From: JAUSIK01 sp964362915
GTDB lineage: Archaea; Nanobdellota; Nanobdellia; Pacearchaeales; GW2011-AR1
Direction: 5' to 3'
Length of the DNA stretch: 35,299 nucleotides
Assembly: GCA_964362915.1 (NCBI GenBank)
Contig: CAYIGH010000008.1
Location: forward strand, 1-35,299
How positions within the stretch are numbered: the stretch's first letter is position 1; each line of letters begins with the position of its first letter. The notes under the pieces are model-generated. The model did no database searches. It was not told the DNA's origin and was given only the letters and a program-made list of their open reading frames with translations. The position numbers and the translations under genes were made by a program. Of this stretch, positions 15,374-23,179 are shown in pieces.

Positions 15374-16159
15374 TTAAACTAATAATCTCTCCAATAAATA
15401 ATCAACAAGGGCCTCTCCAGGAAGCCCTTCTCCCACTGTCCAATATTCAGCAGGCAAAGCATCTTTATCAGCAGAAACCCCTCTACCTGCAACCTCTAAC
15501 AATTCTTTGTCATTTATTCTATCACCCATAGCAATAACCTCTTCAGATTTTATATTCAAAAAACCTAATAATCTCCTCAAACCTTCTCCCTTTGAGATAC
15601 TATGCTTTTGTATATCGAATGCCTCTCCATTCCACATTATCTTTAGCTCTTCATCATAATCGTGCTTTTTTACTATATCGTAAACTCCTCTTGCTTCATC
15701 CTTAGAATGTATTGTCAAAATAAACTGCTTGGGCTCAAAACCCAAAATAGATGCCATAGACTCTTCCTCAGATCTAACAATCTCATTTCTTATCGCAGCA
15801 ATTTTCTTAAAGTAGTCTTCGCCATAATCGAAATGCTGCATTATCTGCCCTCCAATCAAAGACAAATTGCCATTTTCTGCCTGTAGAATCACGCCCTCTC
15901 CAATAATTGCTGCGTACATTGACTGAATATAGATTAAACTCCTTCCAGAAGAAATGCAAACCTTTATTTTACTTTTCAGACGATTTATCTTTTCAGCCAA
16001 CCTGTCACTAATTTTATAAGTCTCTATATTCGCAAAATATTTCTCGCCAGTTTCTCCTTCTCTAATCTTAGTCCCTCTAGGAATAACTACACCATCACTA
16101 TCCAAAATAAGAAGTTTTATCCTGCTTAATTTATCATTTGATATCTCTTTATTTAGCAT
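15374..16159 (-). CDS. HAD-superfamily phosphatase (Cof-like)
   Basis: The 261-residue HAD hydrolase has motif I at LILDSDGVV (nucleophile D20, acid D22), motif II CISSGRS, a cap domain with IMWNGEAFDIQKHSISKGEGL containing the motif III lysine, and motif IV MGDRINDKELL. The layout resembles Cof-type and archaeal phosphoglycolate phosphatases. The N-terminal IKLLILDSDGVV also recalls KdsC-type enzymes. A sugar phosphate or phosphoglycolate is the likely substrate, not provable from sequence. Its ATG is one base past the stop codon of the Sec61 beta gene, so the two are co-transcribed. Confidence 0.8.
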   Translation of the reverse strand: MLNKEISNDKLSRIKLLILDSDGVVIPRGTKIREGETGEKYFANIETYKISDRLAEKINRLKSKIKVCISSGRSLIYIQSMYAAIIGEGVILQAENGNLSLIGGQIMQHFDYGEDYFKKIAAIRNEIVRSEEESMASILGFEPKQFILTIHSKDEARGVYDIVKKHDYDEELKIMWNGEAFDIQKHSISKGEGLRRLLGFLNIKSEEVIAMGDRINDKELLEVAGRGVSADKDALPAEYWTVGEGLPGEALVDYLLERLLV

Positions 16160-16160
16160 A

Positions 16161-16328
16161 TTAAACTGTTACAGGAAAGAAAAATTTCAAAACTAAAACA
16201 AATAAAATTATCACTATAATAAATCCTATAACATGCTGTGGACTAATCGTGAATCTGCTTTTATATTCCTCATCATATCTCATCAGCCCCCCAAATGCCC
16301 CAGGCATTGAAATCTTATTATTAGCCAT
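16161..16328 (-). CDS. secG: Preprotein translocase Sec61 beta subunit (SecG-type, archaeal)
   Basis: The 55-residue tail-anchored protein begins MANNKISMPGAFGGLMRYDEE. A short charged linker and ISPQHVIG follow, then one C-terminal membrane helix (GFIIVIILFVLVLKFFF). The G-x-GGLMRY-DEE block before a single C-terminal helix is the signature of archaeal Sec61 beta, the small non-essential subunit of the SecYE-beta protein channel. It is followed after one base by the HAD gene and preceded by a small membrane gene on the same strand. Confidence 0.85.
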   Translation of the reverse strand: MANNKISMPGAFGGLMRYDEEYKSRFTISPQHVIGFIIVIILFVLVLKFFFPVTV

Positions 16329-16348
16329 ATAATTTCAACAAAACACTC

Positions 16349-16681
16349 CTATAAATATTTATCTCTTTTTCCTTCTAACTTACTTATCCTTTCATTTAAT
16401 CTAACAACTCCGCTTTGTATATCCTTAGTCTTATCAATAATTAGCCTCTTAAATTCCTTCAGCTCGCCTAAATCTCCTTTGATCCCAAACAAAACGCTTA
16501 TTACAACACCTAATAATGCAAATATTATACTAGTTATAGAAAGCATTATAGTTATTTCTGTTGGGTTATTTCCAAACAACTTAATCAATATCAATACTGT
16601 TGAAATAATAATAAAAATTATGGCTATTATACTAAACAAAATTCTAACGGCATCTACAAGTACTTCAAATGTGCTTCTCAT
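16349..16681 (-). CDS. Membrane protein with two helices and coiled-coil tail
   Basis: The 110-residue protein has hydrophobic helices at about residues 13-36 and 44-68. A charged cytoplasmic tail follows (KGDLGELKEFKRLI through RLNERISKLEGKRDK), with heptad-like spacing fitting a short coiled coil. Its ATG overlaps the stop codon of a 32-residue membrane peptide gene (ATGA), so the two are translationally coupled. It lies 20 bases upstream of Sec61 beta. Family unknown. Confidence 0.55.
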   Translation of the reverse strand: MRSTFEVLVDAVRILFSIIAIIFIIISTVLILIKLFGNNPTEITIMLSITSIIFALLGVVISVLFGIKGDLGELKEFKRLIIDKTKDIQSGVVRLNERISKLEGKRDKYL

Positions 16682-16776
16682 ATTAAAAATCTAGCAATAA
16701 CATATATAAAAAATATTATCACGAAAACTAAATAAAACCAAAACAATATTTTTTCCAATACACTAACATATTTCAT
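16678..16776 (-). CDS. 32-residue membrane peptide
   Basis: MKYVSVLEKILFWFYLVFVI and onward forms one hydrophobic helix. The stop TGA overlaps the start of the next gene. A TATA-like ATATAAATATAA stretch (about 16793-16806, minus strand) sits about 24 bases upstream, giving a leaderless start. Promoter spacing plus start-stop overlap make this short frame more credible than its length alone would. Confidence 0.45.
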   Translation of the reverse strand: MKYVSVLEKILFWFYLVFVIIFFIYVIARFLI

Positions 16777-16800
16777 ATATGTAAAGACCTACTATTATAT

Positions 16801-17421
16801 TTATATTTTCTCATCCAATTTCCATAATAATTTCTTCTTATCTCTGCCTCTAATATCCTTCCCCCACAATACAAAAATTCTATTTATTTTGCTCCAAACC
16901 CTCTTCGGGGCAATCTTCATTAACTCCAATTCAGTTTGATGAGGTATTTTAGTCTTAACTAACCCTAAAACATTACTTAATCTATGGACATGAGTATCTA
17001 CAGTAATTCTATCCTTATTATATATCTCTATCAAAACTAAATTGGCCGTTTTCCTGCCAACCCCAGGAATCTCAACTAATTCATCAATATCATCAGGCAC
17101 TCTTCTATCATATTCCTTAATTAAAAATTTAGATGCCGCTATAACATTTTTTGCCTTAGTTCTATTGTAATTCAAGCTTCTAAAAACTTTCAAAACATCT
17201 TTATACTTTGCCTTGCTTAATCTATCCAAGCTATTGTATTTTCTAAACAACTTTTCAGCAATAGGAATAGTGGTTTCGTCTCTTGATTGAGCAGACATGA
17301 TAGTAACAATCAAGGTCTTCCATCCCTCATTCCAGCCTTCTCCAGCTAATCTTTTCTCGCTCTTCCCGTATTTCCTTTCAGCTTTCTTGAAGATTCTTAA
17401 AAATTCCTCTTTCTTTCCCAT
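16801..17421 (-). CDS. nth: Endonuclease III-family DNA glycosylase without iron-sulfur cluster
   Basis: Removes oxidised pyrimidines and nicks the abasic site in base excision repair. The helix-hairpin-helix VEIPGVGRKTANLVL carries the catalytic lysine (K124), and VDTHVHRLSN carries the catalytic aspartate (D142). At 206 residues it is close to normal size. However, the four C-terminal cysteines that hold a 4Fe-4S cluster in most members are missing: the chain goes LWGKDIRGRDKKKLLWKLDEKI and contains no cysteine at all. The fold must be stabilised without the cluster, and any redox role is lost. Confidence 0.88.
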   Translation of the reverse strand: MGKKEEFLRIFKKAERKYGKSEKRLAGEGWNEGWKTLIVTIMSAQSRDETTIPIAEKLFRKYNSLDRLSKAKYKDVLKVFRSLNYNRTKAKNVIAASKFLIKEYDRRVPDDIDELVEIPGVGRKTANLVLIEIYNKDRITVDTHVHRLSNVLGLVKTKIPHQTELELMKIAPKRVWSKINRIFVLWGKDIRGRDKKKLLWKLDEKI

Positions 17422-17511
17422 CTAAAACCTCTTATAATCAAACTTCCTATGATCGATAGCTACAAGATAAACCCTTCTTTCTATTTCATCAATCTTAAAA
17501 ATAAACTAAAC

Positions 17512-17787
17512 TTATTTATAAACATGCTCCCCATCAGCCTGAACTTTTTTAGACTCTTCCATAATAACAGCATAAATATCCCTCATAATTTTCCCATATC
17601 TTCTCCCCTCTGCCTTCTCTAAAATCTCCTCCTCTCTCCCATTTTGATAAATAGGCAAATTGTATATTCTCTTAATTCTTCCTATATCCAAAGCCAGTTC
17701 CATTCTCTTATCTAATAAAGACATAACTATCTCGTCTATTCTATCTATTTCTTCTCTTCTCCTCTGAATCTCTTCACAATATGCCAT
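17512..17787 (-). CDS. aroQ: Chorismate mutase, AroQ type
   Basis: The 91-residue all-helical protein has the AroQ pattern: RREEIDRIDEIVMSLLDKRMELALDIGRIK, with D and R residues of the active site, then LPIYQNGREEEILEKAE. It converts chorismate to prephenate, on the route to phenylalanine and tyrosine. No other aromatic pathway gene is in the window. Unusually for this region, the start has a ribosome binding site (GGAG at 17794-17797, six bases before ATG) and a long structured leader, so expression is probably controlled after transcription starts. Confidence 0.85.
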   Translation of the reverse strand: MAYCEEIQRRREEIDRIDEIVMSLLDKRMELALDIGRIKRIYNLPIYQNGREEEILEKAEGRRYGKIMRDIYAVIMEESKKVQADGEHVYK

Positions 17788-17879
17788 TATTATCTCCGTA
17801 TTTATCTAAAAACCAACATAGAAGGTCCTAAGTATAGACAACGATACAAAACCTAAGACTAACTATCCTCGGCCTTTAG

Positions 17880-17957
17880 AAAAAATAAGCAAATGCCCCA
17901 GCTACAAAAGCCAGTTTCTCATTCCAAAGCCCTATAGCGGATATTTGCTCCATATCC
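17880..17957 (-). ncRNA. Structured leader or small RNA with attenuator-like T-run
   Basis: Predicted start at about 17957, downstream of the TATA box at 17975. GGATAT (17957-17952) can pair with ATATCC (17944-17939). Mutually exclusively, AGCAAAT (17949-17943) can pair with ATTTGCT (17894-17888), which is followed after TA by six T (17885-17880). CC-GCTAT with GTAGC-TGG extends the second fold. This matches an anti-terminator/terminator pair before the chorismate mutase gene. No known riboswitch or H/ACA RNA is recognised. Confidence 0.35.
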
Positions 17958-17974
17958 AAAACAAAGAAAAAGGC

Positions 17975-17982
17975 TTTATAAA
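17975..17982 (-). promoter_or_regulatory. TATA box for the chorismate mutase leader
   Basis: TTTATAAA on the minus strand, 17 bases before GGATATGG, which would place transcription start near 17957, about 170 bases ahead of the coding start. Confidence 0.5.
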
Positions 17983-18019
17983 TTTTATTGCGACTTTTGA
18001 TTTCATCCTTTTCATAAAA

Positions 18020-18391
18020 TCAATAAGGGTCTTTTATTTTTAACTCTTTAATTACTTTAAAATCATCTACATCTTTAGTAAATAACACAGCATCATAGAT
18101 TAAAGCAGTAGCAGCTATAATAGCATCAGAAAGGACAATATCATACGTCCTTCTCAAATCCCCTGCCTTGACAGCAATAGGATTAGTCACATCAATTTTC
18201 TTCCACTTTCTAAGAAACTGCAGAATACTCTCTCGTTTTTTCGCATCGTTGCAACTCTTTCCCACAAGCAATTCAGCCTCGCTAAGCGCTGAAAAGAGCA
18301 AGACTTCACTATTTAAAGAAGCTAAAAAATCCGAAGCAGGCTTATAGCCTCTTAAATGATCAATAAAGATACTAGTATCTACGACTTCCAT
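18020..18391 (-). CDS. vapC: VapC-type PIN-domain ribonuclease toxin
   Basis: The 123-residue PIN domain has the acidic residues of the metal site: VVDTSIFIDHL (D5), SALSEAELL (E), and LSDAIIAATAL (D), plus the C-terminal LFTKDVDDF. VapC toxins cut tRNA or rRNA. Its start overlaps the end of the antitoxin gene by 20 bases, so the pair is coupled. The sequence looks intact. Confidence 0.85.
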   Translation of the reverse strand: MEVVDTSIFIDHLRGYKPASDFLASLNSEVLLFSALSEAELLVGKSCNDAKKRESILQFLRKWKKIDVTNPIAVKAGDLRRTYDIVLSDAIIAATALIYDAVLFTKDVDDFKVIKELKIKDPY

Positions 18392-18635
18392 ACAATCTCC
18401 TTAAGCGCTTCTCACTTTCCTTCCTGATTCTTCTCTGATATTCTGCTCCTGTCTCTTTCATATCTTTCCAAATTCCTGCAGTCTTTTTTATAATATCATC
18501 TTCTACTTTCATAATGTTCACTTTATCATCTTCTACAATAAACATTACCTCGTCTCCTTCCTTCAAGCTTATTATTTTTCTTACATCCTTCGGTAAGGTA
18601 ATCTGATAATTCCTTGTTATTTTTGCAATTCCCAT
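18372..18635 (-). CDS. vapB: VapB-type antitoxin, AbrB fold
   Basis: The 87-residue product has an N-terminal AbrB/MazE swapped-hairpin domain (ITRNYQITLPKDVRKIISLKEGDEVMFIVEDD). A helical, basic C-terminus (KKTAGIWKDMKETG through RRIRKESEKRLRRLYG) probably wraps around the toxin. It likely represses its own promoter through the AbrB domain. It is the first gene of the pair, divergent from valS. Confidence 0.82.
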   Translation of the reverse strand: MGIAKITRNYQITLPKDVRKIISLKEGDEVMFIVEDDKVNIMKVEDDIIKKTAGIWKDMKETGAEYQRRIRKESEKRLRRLYGSRRY

Positions 18636-18748
18636 TTTCAGCTTATAATTTTAGTTAATATTTCTAGTAATTTCTACTATTTAAATCTTGTTATTTTATC
18701 AAAAATAATATTCCCAAACTTTTTAACCCTTCTCTGCCTATTGAAAAC

Positions 18749-21082
18749 ATGCCTGAATTAGACTTAAAATCTATAGAGAAAAAAATCCTGGAATTCTGGG
18801 AAAAGGAAAAAATATATAAATTTAATGAAAAAACAAAGAAAAAAATATATTCTATTGATACACCTCCTCCAACAGTCTCTGGAAAAATGCATGTCGGGCA
18901 TGCATTTTCTTATTCTCAGGAAGACTTTATAGCGCGCTTCAAAAGAATGTCTAATTATGAAGTCTTCTATCCATTTGGAACTGATGATAATGGTCTCCCA
19001 ACAGAACGTCTAATAGAAAAACTAAAAAATGTAAAATCCAAGTCAATGTCGAGATCAGATTTCATCGCTCTCTGTTTAAAAACCTTAAAGGAAATCACAC
19101 CAGACTTTATACAAGACTGGAAAAATCTTGGAATCTCGTGTGATTATAATATCTATTATTCAACAATAAATAAAAACTCGCAAAAAATTTCTCAGCAATC
19201 TTTCTTAGAGCTTTACAAGAAAGGCTTAATCTACCGAGAAAAATTCCCCACTATTTATTGTCCAGAATGTCAAACTCCAGTTGCGCAAGCAGAGCTTGAA
19301 GACAAGCAAAAATCAACTCTTTTCATAACTATAAAATTTAAAGTAAACAATCAAGATTTACCTATAGCAACAACAAGGCCAGAACTTTTAGGAGCTTGTG
19401 TCGCAGTGTTTGTAAATTCAGAAGATAAAAGATACAAAAATCTAATAGGAAAAAAAGCAACGGTCCCGCTATTCAATCATCAAGTTCCAATATTAAAAGA
19501 TCCTTCGGCAAATATGGAAAAAGGTACAGGAGTATTAATGATCTGCTCTTATGGAGACAAATATGATGTAGAAGCAATAAAACGCCATAAATTAGCTCCA
19601 AGAGTAATTCTTAGCAAGGAAGGAAAATTAACAATTCCGCAATATAAAAATCCATCAATAAAAGAAGCTAGAAAAAAAATATTTGAAGACCTAAAATCTA
19701 ATAACTTAATTCTAGAACAAAAAACAATTGATCACAATGTCAATGTGCATGATAAATGCCAAACAGAAATAGAATTTCTCCCAATAGAGCAATGGTTTAT
19801 AAAAATTCTTGATAAAAAATCTCAATTAATTCAACAAGGCAAAAAAGTAAAATGGCATCCTCAACATATGTTCAAACGATATGAAAACTGGATTAATGGA
19901 TTAGAATGGGACTGGTCTATATCAAGAAATAGGCATTTTGGTATCCCAATTCCTGTCTGGATTTGCGAAAATTGCAAAGAAATTATTCTTCCTAAAGAGT
20001 CAGATCTGCCAATAGACCCAATTCAAACTAAAAAGAATTGCCCTAAATGCAGCTCTCCTCTAATTCCTGAAACAAAAGTCCTCGATACATGGGCAACCTC
20101 CTCCTTAACACCGCAAATAGCATCCTCTCTAGTTAATAACAAAATCAAAATTCCATATTCTCTAAGACCTCAAGCACACGACATAATAAGAACATGGGCA
20201 TTTTATACAATTGTAAAATCTTTGCTACATGAAAATCAAATTCCTTGGAAAGAAATAGCAATCTCTGGCTTTGTCACATTAGAAGGTCAAAAAATGTCAA
20301 AAAGTAAAGGAAACATCATTGACCCTCAAGAAATAATGAAAAATTATGGCTCTGATGCCCTGCGTTATTGGGCGTCAACCTCAAAATTAGGAGAAGATCT
20401 AGACTATCAAGAAAAAGATATCATTACAGGAAAAAAATTTATTACAAAAATACTAAATGCAACAAAATTCGTCTTCCTAAACCTCAAACATCAGCAAAAA
20501 CAGCTAAAATTAATAGAAACAGATCGCTTATTCCTTTCACAATTAACCAATTTAATAAAAATAGCAATAGAAGCATTTGAAAATTATAATTATTCAAAAG
20601 CAAAATTAGAAACAGATAATTTTTTCTGGAAAGCATTTGCAGACAATTATCTAGAAATTATAAAAAATCGCGTTTACAATGGCACAGAAGAACAAAAAGC
20701 ATCAGCATTCTACACTCTATATAATTCTCTGCTGACAATTCTCAAACTCTATGCCCCAATTACCCCATTTATTACAGAATATCTCTATCAAGAATACTTC
20801 AAAAAACACGAAAAAACATCTTCAATCCATCTTTCACAATGGCCAACTCCAATCAAAATAAAACAAAGCAAAAATGATAATCAAATCTGGCAAACTCTTA
20901 TTGAAATAATATCAAAAGTCCGTCAAGCAAAATCAGAAGCCAAGAAATCTATGAATTCGCCAATAACTCTTGCATTAGAAAAACAAAACCTAAAATCTCT
21001 ATCACCCTATTTAGAAGATCTAAAGGCAGTTACAGCATCAAAAGAAATCAAAGAAGGCGAGTTTAAAGTTGAGTTTGTTTAG
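18749..21082 (+). CDS. valS: Valyl-tRNA synthetase
   Basis: Charges tRNA-Val. The 777-residue class I enzyme has HVGH at 48-51 (SGKMHVGHAF) and KMSKS at 515-519 (EGQKMSKSKGN). TPPPTVSG and FGTDDNGLPTE are typical of archaeal ValRS. Zinc-ribbon pairs are seen (CPECQ near residue 170; CENCK and CPKCSS near 410-435). An editing insertion lies between about 190 and 340 (ATTRPELLGACVAVF). It is on the short side of the archaeal range. A TATA-like CTTTTTAAC is centred 26 bases before the ATG. It is flanked on both sides by VapBC modules. Confidence 0.95.
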   Translation: MPELDLKSIEKKILEFWEKEKIYKFNEKTKKKIYSIDTPPPTVSGKMHVGHAFSYSQEDFIARFKRMSNYEVFYPFGTDDNGLPTERLIEKLKNVKSKSMSRSDFIALCLKTLKEITPDFIQDWKNLGISCDYNIYYSTINKNSQKISQQSFLELYKKGLIYREKFPTIYCPECQTPVAQAELEDKQKSTLFITIKFKVNNQDLPIATTRPELLGACVAVFVNSEDKRYKNLIGKKATVPLFNHQVPILKDPSANMEKGTGVLMICSYGDKYDVEAIKRHKLAPRVILSKEGKLTIPQYKNPSIKEARKKIFEDLKSNNLILEQKTIDHNVNVHDKCQTEIEFLPIEQWFIKILDKKSQLIQQGKKVKWHPQHMFKRYENWINGLEWDWSISRNRHFGIPIPVWICENCKEIILPKESDLPIDPIQTKKNCPKCSSPLIPETKVLDTWATSSLTPQIASSLVNNKIKIPYSLRPQAHDIIRTWAFYTIVKSLLHENQIPWKEIAISGFVTLEGQKMSKSKGNIIDPQEIMKNYGSDALRYWASTSKLGEDLDYQEKDIITGKKFITKILNATKFVFLNLKHQQKQLKLIETDRLFLSQLTNLIKIAIEAFENYNYSKAKLETDNFFWKAFADNYLEIIKNRVYNGTEEQKASAFYTLYNSLLTILKLYAPITPFITEYLYQEYFKKHEKTSSIHLSQWPTPIKIKQSKNDNQIWQTLIEIISKVRQAKSEAKKSMNSPITLALEKQNLKSLSPYLEDLKAVTASKEIKEGEFKVEFV

Positions 21083-21134
21083 AAATCACTTCTGCTCCAA
21101 ACCTTCAGCCCCAGCTTTCAAATCTTTCTTATCC

Positions 21135-21410
21135 TCAGAAAAGACTATAATTAAACTGATTCTGCCTTTGTTCAATTTCCTTAAGTTTATCATAATTTCT
21201 CTCAAACTCTTTCTTAACTTCGTTTCTAGAACTAACGGTATATGCTACAAAAGTAAATATAGCTACATACCAAAAGGGACTCATCCTTCTATTTTTCAAA
21301 ATAGAAATATCATCTTTAATTTTTCTAATATTTCCTTCAATTTCCATAATTTCCTTAATAATCTTGGTGATTAATGCAATTCCGCACCAAAAACTATATA
21401 AATGCTTCAT
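21135..21410 (-). CDS. Small protein with one membrane helix and charged ends
   Basis: The 91-residue product has an amphipathic N-terminus (KIIKEIMEIEGNIRKIKDDISILKNRR), a membrane helix at about residues 45-61 (PFWYVAIFTFVAYTV) and a charged coiled-coil-like end (EVKKEFERNYDKLKEIEQRQNQ). The opposite-strand frame here has a composition unlike a protein, so this strand is preferred. It resembles the coiled-coil membrane protein at 16349 in architecture only. Unknown function. Confidence 0.45.
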   Translation of the reverse strand: MKHLYSFWCGIALITKIIKEIMEIEGNIRKIKDDISILKNRRMSPFWYVAIFTFVAYTVSSRNEVKKEFERNYDKLKEIEQRQNQFNYSLF

Positions 21411-21445
21411 TATTAATTAATAATTAGATTAAACCAACACTAAAA

Positions 21446-21685
21446 ATGATAACTAAAATTAGTAAAGGCCTGCAAATAACAATTCCAGCAGAATTCAGAA
21501 ATAAGCTGGACTTAGAAGTTGGAAGCAAAGTTGAAATAGACCTTGAAGATAATAAAATAATAATTAGCCCGATAGATGAAGATTTAGAAAAGTTATTTGA
21601 AGAGGCAAAACATACAAAGGCCAAGTTTCACTTAACAGCTGAAGAAATAGACGAATTTAACGAACATGGAATTCTTAGACGCTAA
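21446..21685 (+). CDS. vapB: VapB-type antitoxin, AbrB fold (second module)
   Basis: The 79-residue protein has an AbrB swapped-hairpin domain (KISKGLQITIPAEFRNKLDLEVGSKVEIDLEDNKIIISPI) and an acidic helical tail (EDLEKLFEEAKHTKAK, LTAEEIDEFNEHG) that would hold the toxin. It overlaps the toxin gene by 20 bases, the same overlap as in the module at 18372. The tails of the two antitoxins differ (basic there, acidic here), so they are unlikely to cross-neutralise. Confidence 0.82.
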   Translation: MITKISKGLQITIPAEFRNKLDLEVGSKVEIDLEDNKIIISPIDEDLEKLFEEAKHTKAKFHLTAEEIDEFNEHGILRR

Positions 21686-22046
21686 CATTTTTATCTATGC
21701 TTTTTATGAGAATGAGAATACGGAAAAATGTCAAGAGATAATAAAAAATGGGGGGGCGACAAATAGTCTGGTTCTTACAGAAACATTCAATACCTTACAA
21801 AGAATAACAACTAAAGAAAAAGCCGAAAAAGCAATAAGAGGGATACTAAAATTAAATATTGAAATAATAAGTTTAGATACTAATTTAATCTTTGAGTCAT
21901 TAAAAAGAATAGATCAATATAATTTGTCTTTTAGCGATCTAATTCACTATACTTGTGCATTTCTAAATAATTGCGATTCAATTATCAGCTATGATAAAAA
22001 TTTTGGCAATGAAAAGAATTTAAAAATAAAAAGAAGGGAACCATAA
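21666..22046 (+). CDS. vapC: VapC-type PIN-domain ribonuclease toxin (second module)
   Basis: The 126-residue PIN domain has MEFLDANIFIYAFYE (D5), the acidic TETFNTL, LSFSDLIHYTC and ISYDKNF near the end, which provide the metal-binding acids. Translation is coupled to the antitoxin by a 20-base overlap. The second VapBC pair flanking valS, and not a close copy of the first, so the two modules were probably gained separately. Confidence 0.85.
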   Translation: MEFLDANIFIYAFYENENTEKCQEIIKNGGATNSLVLTETFNTLQRITTKEKAEKAIRGILKLNIEIISLDTNLIFESLKRIDQYNLSFSDLIHYTCAFLNNCDSIISYDKNFGNEKNLKIKRREP

Positions 22047-22098
22047 CTTAAAATAATGGTAAAAAATTAAGAAAGTCAGGGAGTATTGAGAAATAAGA

Positions 22099-22800
22099 AT
22101 GAAAAAATCCCAAGCAATCCTAAACCTCATAGCCATAATAATAACCTTAATACTAATAGGAATTGCAATCTGGCAGCCACTGGCAAAAACTCTCGAAAAT
22201 AGAGAAGAAATAAAGTCTTTCATTCTTGGCTATGGTCCTTTGGCGCCAATAATTTTAATTATAATAATCGCCCTCCAAGTCCTTTTTGCCCCAATTCCAG
22301 GCCAGACAGCAGGCCTTGCCTCAGGATACCTATTCGGCCCTATATCAGGCACTCTTTACAGTATGATTGGCTTAATAATCGGCTCGTATATTGTTTTCTC
22401 TCTTTCAAGAAAATTTGGCAGGCCGTTCGTAGAAAAATTTGTAAAACAAGATACTTTAAAAAAATTTGATCATTTCTCATCAGAGAACGGACTCTTAACA
22501 TTATTCATAATCTACCTTCTCCCTGCTCTTCCAGACGATGCTATCTGTTATATGGCAGGACTTACAAACATAAAAATAAAAAATCTCATGATAGTCTCTG
22601 CAATAGGCAGACTCCCTGGTTTCATTGTTCTAAACCTAGTAGGAGCAGGTCTTGCCTCCCAAAACTCGCAATTCACAATATCATTATTTGTAACATTCAC
22701 AATAATCTCAATTTTCCTATTCTTATATAAAAATGAAATAGAAAAATTGACAATAAGAGTAATAAACAAATTCAAACATAAAGATAAATTGCAAGGCTAA
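22099..22800 (+). CDS. TVP38/TMEM64 (DedA-superfamily) membrane protein
   Basis: The 233-residue integral membrane protein has helices near residues 9-28, 44-66, 74-98, about 135-155 and 190-213. The VTT-domain signature is present: FAPIPGQTAGLASGYLFGPISGTLYSMIGLIIGSYIVF, then RKFGRPFVEKFV and LLPALPDDAICYMAGLT. DedA-superfamily members act in membrane lipid flipping or proton-coupled transport. A purine-rich CAGGGAG (about 22077-22083) upstream may serve as a ribosome binding site. Confidence 0.82.
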   Translation: MKKSQAILNLIAIIITLILIGIAIWQPLAKTLENREEIKSFILGYGPLAPIILIIIIALQVLFAPIPGQTAGLASGYLFGPISGTLYSMIGLIIGSYIVFSLSRKFGRPFVEKFVKQDTLKKFDHFSSENGLLTLFIIYLLPALPDDAICYMAGLTNIKIKNLMIVSAIGRLPGFIVLNLVGAGLASQNSQFTISLFVTFTIISIFLFLYKNEIEKLTIRVINKFKHKDKLQG

Positions 22801-22828
22801 CTAGAAAAATAAGTCTGCAAATTTTATA

Positions 22829-23080
22829 CTATTCCTTCTCATATTTTCTACAATAAAGATCCATTGCTCTTTTTACAATATTAGGATTATAAACATCTAA
22901 TAATTCTCTAACTTTCTGAAGTGCAGAAGAGTAGGCTTTCTTAGAATCAGCCTTTAATTCTTCTATTACAACTTTTCTATTCGCCTCCAACTGCAATAAA
23001 ATAAATTGTCGAGATGGTATTTCATTTAATTCTTTCGTTATTTCTTCCAAAGATAAAGATCTATCAAAAATATTTGCCAT
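22829..23080 (-). CDS. Small helical protein of unknown function
   Basis: The 83-residue product, MANIFDRSLSLEEITKELNE and on, is soluble, helical and highly charged. It ends with VKRAMDLYCRKYEKE. It is convergent with the TVP38 gene and divergent from the aRF1 gene, separated from the latter by about 100 bases of AT-rich sequence. No family recognised. Confidence 0.5.
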   Translation of the reverse strand: MANIFDRSLSLEEITKELNEIPSRQFILLQLEANRKVVIEELKADSKKAYSSALQKVRELLDVYNPNIVKRAMDLYCRKYEKE

Positions 23081-23179
23081 ACAATTAATCCTAAAGATAA
23101 TATTATTTATATATTTTTATATTATCTAACAAAATGAAAAAACCCTAACCTTTATTAACCATATCTTCTCTTTTTCAAT

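Noticed and set aside
17880..17957. H/ACA or C/D box guide RNA, or tRNA
   Set aside because: No ACA near the 3' end, no RUGAUGA/CUGA boxes, and no T-arm consensus; kept only as a leader/small-RNA candidate.
21069..21374. Plus-strand frame after valS
   Set aside because: Phe/Ile/Asn-rich composition typical of an antisense reading; the opposite strand at 21135-21410 has normal protein character.
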